Positions 1-12,458 of a stretch of DNA of 64,000 bases are shown in pieces. Position 1 is the stretch's first letter; each line of letters begins with the position of its first letter. Origin of the DNA: an uncultured Oceanospirillaceae bacterium (GTDB lineage Bacteria; Pseudomonadota; Gammaproteobacteria; Pseudomonadales; Balneatricaceae). The notes beneath the pieces were generated by a model that ran no database searches, was not told where the DNA came from, and saw only the letters and a program-made list of their open reading frames with translations. Both the position numbers and the translations under genes were made by a program. The stretch lies in NCBI GenBank assembly GCA_937136055.1, contig CAKZOD010000044.1, positions 1-64,000 on the forward strand. The letters run 5' to 3'.

Positions 1-77
1 CGAGTGGCGAGTGGCGAGTGGCGAGTGGCGAGTGGCGAGTGGCGAGTGGCGAGTGGCGAGTGGCGAGTGGCGAGTGG
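1..77 (+). repeat. Heptamer tandem array (CGAGTGG)x11
   Basis: Eleven perfect head-to-tail copies of CGAGTGG fill the first 77 bases, and the array probably continues beyond the left edge. Degenerate copies in the opposite polarity (ACTCGCTACTCGTAACT) appear at about 136-152. The unit read on the minus strand is TCGCCAC, which shares the TCG....C frame of the array at 1710-1912. It is non-coding in appearance: a 7-bp unit without a stop stays open in every frame. Confidence 0.95.
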
Positions 78-173
78 TAGCATTGCATGACACTACCTGC
101 TGGCAAGCTATTTCGCTTGTTTGCCTTATCTTTTACTCGCTACTCGTAACTTTTCTTGCTCGATACTGTGTTC

Positions 174-656
174 TTAACTACTTAACGGAACAACCAACAC
201 AGGTACATCTGAATGACGCATTACTTTATTCGCAGTTGAGCCCATGAAGAATTGCTTAGTTGCACTGTGAGTACGTGTACCCATTACAACCATGCTAGCA
301 TTTAATTTGTCAGCAACTTCAATAATACGCTTATGGATAATACCTTCTACTACAAGTGAATCAAATTGCGGTTTCCATGTTAATTCAGACATCTCTGAAT
401 CGCTAAATGCTTGGATTCTACCTTCAATGATCTCTTTCAAGTTTTGTGCACCATCGCTTTGAATCTTGCTATAAGCATCCGCAGATAGCGTACTTTCTAA
501 AGTAACACGTACTGAATCAGGGATAGGCTCAATCACATGCAAGAAAGTGATTTTTGCATCGTATTTCTCAGCAAGGCTTACCGCCATACGGAATGCAGGA
601 CGTGATCCTTCACTGATATCTGATACGTATAAAATGTTTTTAACGGTAGGAATCAT
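174..656 (-). CDS. Universal stress protein, UspA family
   Basis: A 160-residue single-domain universal stress protein, presumably a cytoplasmic dimer of stress adaptation. It opens with the family's beta strand (VKNILYVSDISEGS) and ends with the nucleotide-loop region GTRTHSATKQFFMGST followed by VPVLVVP. The ATP-binding pattern G-2x-G-9x-G(S/T) is nearly complete, but Thr replaces the second Gly, so ATP binding may be weakened. I chose the ATG at 656 because GAGAGAG precedes it at normal distance; an in-frame TTG at 674 would add six residues with no better ribosome site. It sits between two heptamer arrays and is transcribed in the same direction as the IclR gene, 189 bp away. Family assignment is firm; the signal it answers is unknown. 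Confidence 0.9.
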   Translation of the reverse strand: MIPTVKNILYVSDISEGSRPAFRMAVSLAEKYDAKITFLHVIEPIPDSVRVTLESTLSADAYSKIQSDGAQNLKEIIEGRIQAFSDSEMSELTWKPQFDSLVVEGIIHKRIIEVADKLNASMVVMGTRTHSATKQFFMGSTANKVMRHSDVPVLVVPLSS

Positions 657-845
657 GGCATCTCTCTCAATCAAATTGATTTAATAGGTTAATTATAATT
701 GATACCTTTTTTTATTTTTGTGACCTACATCAATAGCTGTTCCATCTACCAATAAAACTCTTTTATTAACCAAATGATTTATTGCCGTTTCTTGTTTTCA
801 ACAAACGACTACCTGGGTTTACTTCTGTTTGTAGCTAATAACTTA

Positions 846-1661
846 TTAATACTGAATTAAGACAGCAATATCTTTTGCAATTACTCTTAAGATATCTAGG
901 TACTCTTGCTTTACCTCTTCAAAGGTATATTTCTGTGCTTGCCATACTAGATTTATAGCTCCTATAGCATTTGCTGCACTTTGGTTACCTATCCTGTGTT
1001 CAGAGTTTTTAGATGCAATTATTGGTACAGCAATAGCTTGTGAAGGCAAGCTTTCGGTAATTAATTGTGAGAGATGATCATTAACTTCTCTTAAGCTAAA
1101 CCCTTGCTTTTCAATTCGTTGCTTCTCTTGTAACCAACGTGTTTGGTTGATAAAGTTTCTCTCTGCCAAATCCCCTTGATGAGAAATTTGACTAAACTTT
1201 TTATCAAACTCTTTCTTCGAACACGCAAATAAATACGCCCTTCCCAGTGCTGTCATCACTAAAGAAGGTTGGTAACCTGCAACATAACCATTCACTCCTT
1301 CACTTCCTCGTGAGCGAGTTGAATCAACTAAGGTCAACACAGCTGCTTCATTAAGTAATGCCAGATCACATGCCATCCCTTCTTTTAATGGAATTTTTTG
1401 TATGTATGGCATTATTTGTTTCGCCCAAATTTCGTGCTGCTTTATTAAAGAGCTACTCGCGATGCCAATCCATACATAACGCCAATCATTAACTCGCTTT
1501 CTTACCCAGCCTCTAACAACTAGCGTTTCCAAGCAGCGCAACAGAGATTGCTTTGACATTTCGGTCAGTGCTACTAGCTCAACAAGACTTAATTGCTGAT
1601 GTAATTGCAACAGCTCAACAACCTGTAATCCCTTATTAAAGGTCTGGTTTAACTCCCCCAT
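846..1661 (-). CDS. IclR-family transcriptional regulator
   Basis: A 271-residue DNA-binding regulator with an N-terminal winged helix (roughly residues 5-65, FNKGLQVVELL...LSLVELVALTEMSKQSLLRCLETLVVRGWV) and a C-terminal effector domain ending in a predicted helix. IclR proteins usually bind small carbon compounds and control adjacent catabolic genes. The ATG at 1661 follows TGGAGATTAGTTA, a good ribosome site. It lies divergent to the sulfatase-type hydrolase at 2006, with the 203-bp heptamer array between them, so control of that hydrolase is the natural guess. The effector region matches the family only loosely to my eye, so I do not guess the ligand. Confidence 0.85.
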   Translation of the reverse strand: MGELNQTFNKGLQVVELLQLHQQLSLVELVALTEMSKQSLLRCLETLVVRGWVRKRVNDWRYVWIGIASSSLIKQHEIWAKQIMPYIQKIPLKEGMACDLALLNEAAVLTLVDSTRSRGSEGVNGYVAGYQPSLVMTALGRAYLFACSKKEFDKKFSQISHQGDLAERNFINQTRWLQEKQRIEKQGFSLREVNDHLSQLITESLPSQAIAVPIIASKNSEHRIGNQSAANAIGAINLVWQAQKYTFEEVKQEYLDILRVIAKDIAVLIQY

Positions 1662-1709
1662 TAACTAATCTCCATTTTGACTGTAATTAGCCTCTTCCCA
1701 ATTTTTATC

Positions 1710-1912
<203 letters not shown>

Positions 1913-2005
1913 TCATTCCACCACACGGACCATTCCCTTGCTAGTTAAATTTTCAAACTATAAACTTTTAGTAAATCTTCATATTATTATAAAAAGAGAA
2001 TTACC

Positions 2006-3616
2006 GTGGCTAAAAATATTTTATTCATCATGTGCGATCAACTCAGATATGATTATTTAAGTTGCTATGGACACCCTCATTTACATACACCTAATATTGA
2101 TGCTTTGGCTGCTAAAGGCGTGCGCTTTGAAAACGCTTATGTGCAGTCTCCTATTTGCGGCCCCTCACGCATGAGCTATTACACTGGCCGCTATGTAAGA
2201 TCCCATGGCTCTACTTGGAACGGAACCCCCCTAAGAATCGGAGAGCCAACATTAGGCGAGCATCTACGTGAAATAGGTGTACGCAACGTGCTATTAGGCA
2301 AAACTCACATGCGTGCAGATATTCAAGGGTTAGAAAAACTCGGCATCGATCCTAATTCTGAAATAGGCGTGTTTAATTCACAATGCGGATTCGATGTATA
2401 CGAGCGAGATGATGGCCTTCACCCTGATGAACACCATGGCCCTAGCCCTAAGTACAATCAATATTTAAATGATAACGGCTTTGAGGGTGACAACCCTTGG
2501 CAATCTTGGGCAAACTCTGCACAAGGAGAAAACGGTGAGTTACTATCAGGTTGGCTCATGGAAAACGCGGATAAGCCCGCACGTATTCCTGATTACTATT
2601 CTGAAACACCTTACCTTACACGTCGTGCAATGCAGTTTATCGATGAAGCAGGTGAGCAACCTTGGTGCCTCCACCTTTCTTACATTAAGCCTCACTGGCC
2701 CTATATGGCACCTGTGCCTTATCATAATATGTACACTAAAGATCACATCATCCCGCTAAATCGCTGTGAAGAAGAAAAACAACAAGCCCATCCTTTGCAC
2801 AAAGCCTATATGGATCATTTTGTTTCACAAACTTTTAGCCGAGATGCAGTACAAGAAAAAGTGATTCCTACCTACATGGGGCTGATTAAGCAAATAGATG
2901 ACCAAATGGGCATTCTATTTCAACACTTAGAAGACACCGGTATTGCTGATGATACTATGATTGTCTTTACAGCAGATCATGGTGATTACTTAGGTGACCA
3001 CTGGATGGGTGAAAAAGAGTTATTTCACGAAGAGTCAGTCAAAGTGCCATTAATCATCTTTAATCCAGATTCATCTGCTAATGCTAGTCGTGGGGTTGTT
3101 AGTAAGCAGCTAGTGGAATCTATCGATTTAGCGCCAACTTTCATCGATTATATGGGCGGTAAACCTAAATACCATGTTTTAGAGGGTAAATCTTTAATGC
3201 CTATCCTTGAAGGAATTGATAAGCCTTTAAGGCAGTATGCTTTCTCTGAATATGATTACTCAATGCGCAAGGCAAGTACCGACTTAGCTGTGCCTGTTGC
3301 TGATGCAAGAATGATTATGGTGAGAGACGAGCGTTATAAATACACATATGTGCAAGGTATGCGCCCTATTCTATTTGATCTGTTAAATGATCCCAAAGAG
3401 CTCAAAGACCTCGCTTTAGATAGCAATTATCAACCTGTTTGTGAACGTTTTGAGCAAGCCTTAACTCAATGGGCGCTGCAGCACCATAACCGAATAACCA
3501 TCAGTGATGAACAGATTAATAAAAATAGAGGCCATGAGGTTCAAGCAGGAATATTAATTGGTTATTGGGAGCAGCAAGAACATGATAAGGCGATTAAGCA
3601 AGGGAAGGATTTATAG
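2006..3616 (+). CDS. Sulfatase-type hydrolase (alkaline phosphatase superfamily)
   Basis: A 536-residue hydrolase of the sulfatase / phosphonate monoester hydrolase group. MAKNILFIMCDQLRYD carries the first metal-binding Asp. CGPSR at 51-55 is the C-x-P-S-R signature in which Cys51 is converted to formylglycine, and TADHGDYLGDHWMGEKELFHEE holds the later metal ligands. There is no signal peptide, so it should act in the cytoplasm, unlike most polysaccharide sulfatases. Start is GTG at 2006 behind AAGAGAA. No formylglycine-generating enzyme or sulfate-ester transporter is in the window. Substrate is undetermined: a small sulfate ester or phosphonate/phosphate monoester fits a cytoplasmic enzyme better than a glycan. 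It is bounded on both sides by short tandem repeats. Confidence 0.85.
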   Translation: MAKNILFIMCDQLRYDYLSCYGHPHLHTPNIDALAAKGVRFENAYVQSPICGPSRMSYYTGRYVRSHGSTWNGTPLRIGEPTLGEHLREIGVRNVLLGKTHMRADIQGLEKLGIDPNSEIGVFNSQCGFDVYERDDGLHPDEHHGPSPKYNQYLNDNGFEGDNPWQSWANSAQGENGELLSGWLMENADKPARIPDYYSETPYLTRRAMQFIDEAGEQPWCLHLSYIKPHWPYMAPVPYHNMYTKDHIIPLNRCEEEKQQAHPLHKAYMDHFVSQTFSRDAVQEKVIPTYMGLIKQIDDQMGILFQHLEDTGIADDTMIVFTADHGDYLGDHWMGEKELFHEESVKVPLIIFNPDSSANASRGVVSKQLVESIDLAPTFIDYMGGKPKYHVLEGKSLMPILEGIDKPLRQYAFSEYDYSMRKASTDLAVPVADARMIMVRDERYKYTYVQGMRPILFDLLNDPKELKDLALDSNYQPVCERFEQALTQWALQHHNRITISDEQINKNRGHEVQAGILIGYWEQQEHDKAIKQGKDL

Positions 3617-3628
3617 GGTCGAGTTTGC

Positions 3629-3746
3629 GAGCTTTGAGCTTTGAGCTTTGAGCTTTGGGTTTTTGAGTTTTTGAGCTTATAGCTCTCTAACTCTCTAACT
3701 CTCTAACTCTCTAACTCTCTAACTCTCTAACTCTCTAACTCTCTAA
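3629..3746 (+). repeat. Composite array: GAGCTTT x4 then CTCTCTAA x8
   Basis: Four copies of GAGCTTT (3629-3656) are followed by degenerate GGGTTTTT/GAGTTTTT units. A small palindrome GAGCT-TAT-AGCTC (3673-3685) comes next, then eight perfect copies of the octamer CTCTCTAA (3683-3746). The unit length changes from 7 to 8 and the GAG-bearing strand flips at the palindrome. It lies 12 bp after the hydrolase stop codon and before the bidirectional terminator. Confidence 0.93.
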
Positions 3747-3788
3747 CTTACAGCTTCCCCCTCCCCCGTACTTTCTAGTAAACATAAA

Positions 3789-3810
3789 AAAAGCGGCCTA
3801 GGCCGCTTTT
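3789..3810. terminator. Bidirectional intrinsic terminator, hydrolase / sucD
   Basis: A perfect palindrome, GCGGCCTAGGCCGC at 3793-3806, is flanked by A4 and T4 runs, so a hairpin with a U-tract forms on either strand. It lies between the convergent hydrolase (+) and sucD (-) and can end both transcripts. Confidence 0.88.
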
Positions 3811-3829
3811 CTATTTGAAGCTCGGTCGT

Positions 3830-4702
<873 letters not shown>

Positions 4703-4703
4703 C

Positions 4704-5870
4704 TTAGTTATCCCCTGCAGCTTTTACAGCTTGTTGAGCTGCATCAGAAAGACTCGTTGCTGCAATAATGTCTAAACCACTTTCAGCAAGTACTTTAGAA
4801 CCTAGTTCAGCATTGTTACCTTCTAGACGTACAACAACTGGTACTTGAACGCCAACTTCTTTAACCGCACCAATAATACCTTCAGCAATTAGATCGCAAC
4901 GCACGATACCACCGAAGATGTTTACCAATACCGCTTTAACATTCGAATCAGATAAGATGATTTTGAATGCTTCTGTTACACGTTCTTTAGTAGCACCGCC
5001 CCCAACATCAAGGAAGTTAGCTGGGAATCCACCATTGATTGCAACGATATCCATCGTACCCATTGCAAGACCAGCACCGTTAACCATGCAGCCAATTGTA
5101 CCGTTAAGTGCAACGTAGTTTAGCTCCCAAGAAGCAGCGTGCGCTTCGCGCTCGTCTTCTTGTGATGGATCGTGAAATTCTTGAATATCTTTGTGACGGT
5201 AAACTGCGTTGCTATCGATAGAAATCTTAGCATCTAGGCAGTGTAAGTTACCTTCATCAGTGATTACTAGAGGGTTAATTTCTAGTAGATCCAAATCTTT
5301 CTCAACGAACATTTTCGCAAGGCCAAGGAAGATTTTGGTGAATTGCTTAACTTGTGTTGGGTTAAGACCCAATTTGAAAGCTAATTCACGTGCTTGATAT
5401 GGCTGTGCGCCAGTCAATGGATCGATTGTTGCTTTGATGATTTTCTCAGGAGTTTCTTCAGCAACTTTCTCAATCTCAACACCGCCTTCAGTAGACGCCA
5501 TGAATACAACGCGGCGGCTTGAACGGTCGATAACAGCACCTAAGTAAAGCTCTTGTGCGATATCGGTACATGTTTCTACGAGAATTTTGGCAACAGGCTG
5601 ACCATTCTCATCAGTTTGGTAAGTTACTAGGTTCTTACCTAACCAACTTGCAGCAAATTCTTTTGCTTCGTCAGCAGAGTTAACTAGCTTAACACCGCCA
5701 GCTTTACCACGACCACCTGCGTGAACTTGTGCTTTAACAACCCAAGCGTCACCACCAATTTTCTGTACAGCTTCAGCAGCTGCTTCCGGAGTGTCTACTG
5801 CGTATCCTTTAGATACCGGCAGACCATACTGTGCAAACAACTGTTTGCCCTGATACTCGTGAAGATTCAT
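4704..5870 (-). CDS. sucC: Succinyl-CoA synthetase, beta subunit
   Basis: A 388-residue beta subunit, the same length as in E. coli. The N-terminal ATP-grasp domain begins [12 protein letters not shown] and includes [15 protein letters not shown] in the nucleotide-binding region. The C-terminal flavodoxin-like domain contains [12 protein letters not shown] and [13 protein letters not shown], which form the succinate-binding and power-helix region. It is separated from lpdA by about 395 bp that contains a nested palindrome, so sucCD may have its own promoter or be produced from a processed longer transcript. Confidence 0.98.
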   Translation of the reverse strand: MNLHEYQGKQLFAQYGLPVSKGYAVDTPEAAAEAVQKIGGDAWVVKAQVHAGGRGKAGGVKLVNSADEAKEFAASWLGKNLVTYQTDENGQPVAKILVETCTDIAQELYLGAVIDRSSRRVVFMASTEGGVEIEKVAEETPEKIIKATIDPLTGAQPYQARELAFKLGLNPTQVKQFTKIFLGLAKMFVEKDLDLLEINPLVITDEGNLHCLDAKISIDSNAVYRHKDIQEFHDPSQEDEREAHAASWELNYVALNGTIGCMVNGAGLAMGTMDIVAINGGFPANFLDVGGGATKERVTEAFKIILSDSNVKAVLVNIFGGIVRCDLIAEGIIGAVKEVGVQVPVVVRLEGNNAELGSKVLAESGLDIIAATSLSDAAQQAVKAAGDN

Positions 5871-6266
5871 GCGTATTATCCGTGTATTTTCACTAATTTT
5901 AAGATTCTGTGATTCAGCTCAACCCTTTAGATTAGGGCAAATTCACCACGCTAAGTGGCAAATAACAAAACCTACGAACAGGCTTTCACACCTAGTTTGA
6001 TACTTCCGTGCAGATGCGTCACTCAGATAAAATCTAAGCAAAACAAATAAACAGGGGAGTTGTTAATAAAAGAATTTCTATTAACTTTCAAACTTCCAAA
6101 CAATTTGCCGGAATGTTAAAAATTTACTTATTATTTTAGGAGGGCGTAAAGTTTTAAAATTACGGTAAGTTTTACTACTTCGCTCAACAACATAAATGTC
6201 ATTTATCAAGCCGAGCGAAGTATAGCAAAATATCAATGAATAATTAACCTAGACAAAGGTCAAATA
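5871..6266. other. Intergenic region sucC-lpdA, no gene
   Basis: AT-rich spacer with no credible coding frame. It contains a nested inverted repeat at 6176-6222 (separate entry) and a minor hairpin CCCTTTAGATTAGGG near 5930. The distance is unusually long for two genes of the same pathway on one strand, and leaves room for a sucCD promoter that I cannot pin down. Confidence 0.6.
6176..6222 (-). other. Nested inverted repeat downstream of lpdA
   Basis: Outer arms TACTTCGCTC (6176-6185) and GAGCGAAGTA (6213-6222) are perfect over 10 bp. The loop holds a second perfect palindrome, ATAAATG-T-CATTTAT (6192-6206). On the minus strand it lies 45 bp after the lpdA stop. No U-tract follows, so it is not a standard terminator; it could be an mRNA 3'-end stabiliser, a processing site or a protein-binding site. 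Confidence 0.7.
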
Positions 6267-7773
<1,507 letters not shown>

Positions 7774-7780
7774 AAAAAAA

Positions 7781-8968
7781 TCAAACATCTAACAAGATGC
7801 GAGTTGGATCTTCTAAAAGATCCTTAATAGCGACGAGGAATTGAACCGCTTCTTTTCCATCACACATACGGTGATCGTAAGAAAGTGCTAAGTACATCAT
7901 CGGCTGAATAACCACTTGACCGTTAACAGCCATAGGACGCTCTTGAATCTTATGCATACCTAAAATAGCTGTTTGTGGCGGGTTCAAGATAGGTGTTGAT
8001 AATAACGACCCGAACACACCACCGTTAGTAATGGTGAATGTTCCGCCAGCCATATCATCCATACCTAGCTTACCATCACGACCACGTAGACCGAAATCAC
8101 GGATCGATGATTCGATAGTCGCAAGTCCCATTGAGTCAGTGTCACGTAATACAGGAACCATCAGGCCTCTATCCGTTGAAACAGCCACACCAATATCTTG
8201 ATAACCATGGAAGACCATGTCGTTACCGTCAATTGACGCGTTAACAGCAGGGAAACGTTTTAGCGCTTCTGTCGCTGCTTTAACGAAGAAAGACATGAAA
8301 CCTAAACGCGTACCATGTGTTTTTTCAAATAGGTCTTTATAAGTTTTACGAAGCTCCATAACAGGGCCCATGTTAACTTCGTTATACGTTGTTAACATTG
8401 CTGCTGTTTGTTGCGCTTCAACAAGACGCTTAGCAATCGTTGCACGTAAGCGCGTCATTGGAACGCGTTTCTCAACACGCTCACCTGGCGCAGCAACCGG
8501 CGCTGGTGCTGGCGTAGCCGCTGCTGCTGGAGCAGCTGCTTTTGGTGCAGCACTCATAAAGTTCTGCACGTCTTCTTTAGTGATACCACCATTTTTGCCT
8601 GTACCTTTAATGGCACTGACATCTAGGTTGTTTTCAACAATTAGCTTGCGCGCCGCAGGGCCAACTTTATCATCACTTGCTGATGACTGAGCTTCAGGCT
8701 CTGCTGCAGCTGGAGCATCACTACCCGCTGCGCCTGCTTCAAATTTACCAATCACTTGATCAGAAAGGACAGTATCGCCTTCTCCTGACAGGATTTCAGA
8801 AATCACACCGTCTGCAGGTGCAACGACTTCTAGTACGACTTTATCCGTTTCTATATCAACGATTAAATCATCAGCTGAACAAGCTTCCCCAGGTTGCTTG
8901 TGCCAAGTTGCTACTGTGCCATCAGCTACAGATTCTGGAAAAGTAGGTGCTTTAATTTCGATGGACAT
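7781..8968 (-). CDS. sucB: Dihydrolipoyllysine succinyltransferase (E2 of OGDH)
   Basis: A 395-residue E2 core of 2-oxoglutarate dehydrogenase. A single lipoyl domain (1-76) carries the lipoylated lysine in ETDKVVLEV (Lys43). An Ala/Pro-rich linker leads to the E3/E1-binding domain (about 100-140, [12 protein letters not shown]...[13 protein letters not shown]), then a second Ala/Pro linker and the acyltransferase domain, whose [13 protein letters not shown] holds the catalytic His and Asp. One lipoyl domain distinguishes it from the multi-lipoyl pyruvate enzyme. It starts 54 bp after sucA behind AAGGAACAG. Confidence 0.97.
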   Translation of the reverse strand: MSIEIKAPTFPESVADGTVATWHKQPGEACSADDLIVDIETDKVVLEVVAPADGVISEILSGEGDTVLSDQVIGKFEAGAAGSDAPAAAEPEAQSSASDDKVGPAARKLIVENNLDVSAIKGTGKNGGITKEDVQNFMSAAPKAAAPAAAATPAPAPVAAPGERVEKRVPMTRLRATIAKRLVEAQQTAAMLTTYNEVNMGPVMELRKTYKDLFEKTHGTRLGFMSFFVKAATEALKRFPAVNASIDGNDMVFHGYQDIGVAVSTDRGLMVPVLRDTDSMGLATIESSIRDFGLRGRDGKLGMDDMAGGTFTITNGGVFGSLLSTPILNPPQTAILGMHKIQERPMAVNGQVVIQPMMYLALSYDHRMCDGKEAVQFLVAIKDLLEDPTRILLDV

Positions 8969-9022
8969 ATCTGTTCCTTATTAGCTCTAAAAAGTAGCTC
9001 ATATTCGTGAGCTACTGTTCGA

Positions 9023-11857
9023 TTAACCGTTGATGGCTTCTTCAACGAGATTCTTTTGCTGTTCCAAATGTACTGACATATAACCTACTGCTGGTGCAGC
9101 GGCATGTGGGCGACCCACACCACCTAACTTAATGCTAGGATGGCTCTTTTCAAGTACATTACGAATACGATGCTGAGTACTATACCAAGCACCTTGGTTC
9201 ATTGGCTCTTCCTGACACCAAACAATAGACTCAACATGCGTGTAATCTTTAATTGCTTCATACAAAGCATCATCTGGGAAAGGGTAGAGTTGCTCGATAC
9301 GTACAATAGCAACATCGTCACGCCCTTCTTCTTCACGCTTGTTGTATAAATCGTAATAAACTTTACCGCCACACAACACTAAACGCTTCACTTTTTCAGG
9401 CTCAAGGTTCTGTGCTTCTTGTAACACAGGCTCAAAAGTCCCAGTTGATAGTGATTCGATAGGTGACGTTGCTTGACGATGCCCTAGTAAGCTCTTAGGG
9501 GACATCACCACTAATGGCTTGCGTAGAGGCCTTACAATTTGACGACGTAACAAGTGGAAGATTTGTGCCGGAGTTGTTGGCGTACAAACTTGAATGTTGT
9601 GCTCAGCACACATTTGTAAAAAACGCTCTAAACGTGCAGATGAGTGCTCAGGACCTTGACCTTCAAACCCATGAGGTAACAACAGTGTCAAGCCACACAA
9701 ACGCTCCCATTTCTGCTCACCAGATGTAATAAACTGATCGATAACAACTTGTGCACCATTGGCGAAATCACCGAATTGCGCTTCCCAAATAACTTGTACA
9801 TTGGGCATTGTTGTCGCATAGCCATATTCAAAGGCTAAAACAGCTTCTTCAGATAAGAATGAGTCATACAATTCAAAAGCAGGCTGATCATCTGACAAGT
9901 TTTTCAGCGGCGTATAATCCCCTGAATTTTCTTGGTTATGAAGTACCGCATGGCGATGTGAGAACGTACCACGCCCTACATCTTGCCCTGTGAATCGAAT
10001 TGGGAAACCTTCTGCTAAAGTTGTGGCATATGCCATCGTCTCAGCAAAACCCCAGTTGCATTCCATTTCACCGGCAGCCATTTTCTTACGATTTTCATAA
10101 ATTTTTTGAACTTGACGCTGAACAACAAAACCTTCAGGCACAACACTGAGTTTTTCATTTAATTCGCGAATCAATTTCAAATCGACAGCTGTGTCACACT
10201 CAAATGACCACTCAAGACCAAGATACGGCTTCCAATCAACAAACAATTCTGTGTTTGGTTTCATCACAAGTGCCTTCGCAACATGCTCGCCGTTTTCAAG
10301 TGCTGTACGATAGTCTTTTTCCATCGCTTTACTTTCAGCAACACTTATTACGCCATCATTGATCAAAGCATCAGAGTACAAAGTACGTGTCGTTTTTTGT
10401 TTTTTGATCGCAGTGTACATGCGAGGCTGAGTGCCAAATGGCTCATCCGCTTCGTTATGCCCACGTCGACGATAGCAAACTAGATCAATAACAACATCAC
10501 GTTTAAATTGAGTACGGTAATCTATCGCTAACTGAGTGATAAAACGCACTGCTTCAGGATCATCACCATTAACATGGAAGATAGGTGCCTGAATCATTTT
10601 TGCTACGTCAGTACAATATTCAGTAGATCGTGCATCCTCTTTACGCGAGGTTGTAAAACCGACTTGGTTATTGATAACGATATGAATAGTGCCGCCCGTT
10701 TTGTAAGCGCGTGTTTGCGACATTTGGAATGTTTCTGTCACAACACCTTGGCCGGCAAAAGCCGCATCACCGTGGATGCTAATAGGTATTACAGTTGAAC
10801 CTACTTTATCCCCACGACGGTCTTGGCGTGCACGTACAGAACCTTCAACAACAGGTGCTGCAATTTCAAGGTGAGATGGGTTAAACGCCATCGCCAAGTG
10901 AACTTCGCCACCTGGTGTATTGACGTTTGAAGAGAAACCTTGGTGATATTTCACATCGCCAGATTTGTTCTGAACAAGCTTTTTACCTTCAAACTCACCA
11001 AATAAATCTGATGGATTTTTACCAAAGATATTAACCAATGTATTGAGACGACCACGGTGAGCCATACCAATAATAATTTCTTTCGCACCGTTTGCACCAC
11101 CGCGTTGGATTGTTTCATCCAGAGCAATAATGAGTGCTTCAGCACCTTCTAAACCAAAGCGCTTAGCACCAGCAAAACGAGAACCTAAATATTTTTCAAG
11201 GCCTTCAGCTGCTGTTAAACGTTCTAATATGTGTACACGGTCTTCTTTCTCAAGCTTTGGGCTACCAAACGTTGGTTCTAATCGTCCTTGTATCCAGCGT
11301 TTTTCAACGGTGTCGACGATATGCATGTATTCAGAGCCAATTGAACCACAATAAGTCTTCTTCAAATTAACTAAAATATCGCGAAGCGTGGCTGTTTCGG
11401 TACCAAAACGCAATGAACCTAAAGAAAATTCTGTATCTAAATCAGCTTCCGTCAATGTGTGAAAAGCAGGATCTAAATCTGAAATCTTTCCTTGATGCAT
11501 CAATTTCAATGGATCAATTTGCGCTTCTTGGTGTCCGCGCACTCGATAACCATTGATCATCCGCAAAACTAATACTTGTTTAGCTTCGTGTTCCGATGAG
11601 ACGTTATTACATACGGCAGACGCTTGCTTTGAAGCATTTTTCGCGTACTCGCGAAATTGGTCTACGATAGGAGCGAGTTTGACATCAGTGACATTAGCAT
11701 GCTCTGTGTTCGGCAATTGATCGAACTCTGCACGCCATTGTTCTGATACTGCATTTGGGTCTGTTAAGTATGTTTCATAAAGCTGTTCTATGTAGGAAAG
11801 GTTACCACCGTATAGATGCGCATTTTTCCACAACAACTCCATCATGCCTTCTTGCAT
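9023..11857 (-). CDS. sucA: 2-oxoglutarate dehydrogenase E1
   Basis: A 944-residue thiamine diphosphate enzyme that decarboxylates 2-oxoglutarate and succinylates the SucB lipoyl arm; E. coli SucA is 933. The N-terminal segment MELLWKNAHLYGGN...YLTDP is the family's E2-binding tail. HRGRLNTLVNIFGK, HGDAAFAGQGVVTE and NGDDPEAVRF...CYRRRGHNE are the cofactor and metal regions, and the transketolase-like domain holds RFTGQDVGRGTFSHRH. Two nearby starts are possible (ATG at 11857 or 12 bases in); the first has a spaced GGGTGG. The 636-bp gap and the terminator after sdhB imply its own promoter for sucAB-lpdA. Confidence 0.97.
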   Translation of the reverse strand: MQEGMMELLWKNAHLYGGNLSYIEQLYETYLTDPNAVSEQWRAEFDQLPNTEHANVTDVKLAPIVDQFREYAKNASKQASAVCNNVSSEHEAKQVLVLRMINGYRVRGHQEAQIDPLKLMHQGKISDLDPAFHTLTEADLDTEFSLGSLRFGTETATLRDILVNLKKTYCGSIGSEYMHIVDTVEKRWIQGRLEPTFGSPKLEKEDRVHILERLTAAEGLEKYLGSRFAGAKRFGLEGAEALIIALDETIQRGGANGAKEIIIGMAHRGRLNTLVNIFGKNPSDLFGEFEGKKLVQNKSGDVKYHQGFSSNVNTPGGEVHLAMAFNPSHLEIAAPVVEGSVRARQDRRGDKVGSTVIPISIHGDAAFAGQGVVTETFQMSQTRAYKTGGTIHIVINNQVGFTTSRKEDARSTEYCTDVAKMIQAPIFHVNGDDPEAVRFITQLAIDYRTQFKRDVVIDLVCYRRRGHNEADEPFGTQPRMYTAIKKQKTTRTLYSDALINDGVISVAESKAMEKDYRTALENGEHVAKALVMKPNTELFVDWKPYLGLEWSFECDTAVDLKLIRELNEKLSVVPEGFVVQRQVQKIYENRKKMAAGEMECNWGFAETMAYATTLAEGFPIRFTGQDVGRGTFSHRHAVLHNQENSGDYTPLKNLSDDQPAFELYDSFLSEEAVLAFEYGYATTMPNVQVIWEAQFGDFANGAQVVIDQFITSGEQKWERLCGLTLLLPHGFEGQGPEHSSARLERFLQMCAEHNIQVCTPTTPAQIFHLLRRQIVRPLRKPLVVMSPKSLLGHRQATSPIESLSTGTFEPVLQEAQNLEPEKVKRLVLCGGKVYYDLYNKREEEGRDDVAIVRIEQLYPFPDDALYEAIKDYTHVESIVWCQEEPMNQGAWYSTQHRIRNVLEKSHPSIKLGGVGRPHAAAPAVGYMSVHLEQQKNLVEEAING

Positions 11858-12450
11858 TTGCTGACCACCCTAAATTAGCATTTTCATAATCTTAGAAGTA
11901 AGTTTAGTCGCCTGAATAAACGCAAGTTAACCCTAGCAATACATAAACAAATTTCTGGTTATGAGAATAGCTGTCGTTTTCTTTAAATTATTTAACTAAG
12001 TGCCACAACACTGACATTACGCTGTGCATTGTAAACGTTTTACAACAGCCTTTACACCGCTTGGTACTTCATATCTTATCTATTTTTAACGATTTTTTGC
12101 TTACACGTGACAGTTTATCGCATTTTTTTACTGATATCTAAAAGCAACAAACCACCCTTTTTCAGAAACAACTACTAGAAAACCTACTCAGCACATCAAA
12201 ATACTACTGCAACATAAAGCATCATCAGCCGAAAGTACTAATCTTTTAGTGTAATACCGAATTTTATTTCATATCAAAAAGGTTTAAAAAACACATTTAA
12301 AATTCTATTTCTACATAAGCGTAATAATACTGTTTTTCACCACTCAATATGCATCTACGCATTCAATATAGTTCTATAAATGAATTTATGCCTATCTTAA
12401 AGCTTTATATAGGTAATTATTGATACATGTAATACTTATAAAAACCACAG
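11858..12450. other. Intergenic region upstream of sucA, no gene
   Basis: About 590 bp of AT-rich sequence without a credible coding frame or RNA gene that I can recognise. By position it must hold the sucA promoter, since the sdh transcript ends at the terminator at 12459-12479. I could not assign a convincing -35/-10 pair or regulator site. Confidence 0.6.
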
Positions 12451-12458
12451 ATCAAAAA

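Noticed and set aside
11..247. Plus-strand frame with SGEWRVA repeats
   Set aside because: Same cause: a 7-bp unit without stops; it also overlaps the uspA gene on the other strand.
9140..11354. Several plus-strand frames opposite sucA
   Set aside because: They are antisense shadows of a strongly conserved gene, with no initiation signals or family features.
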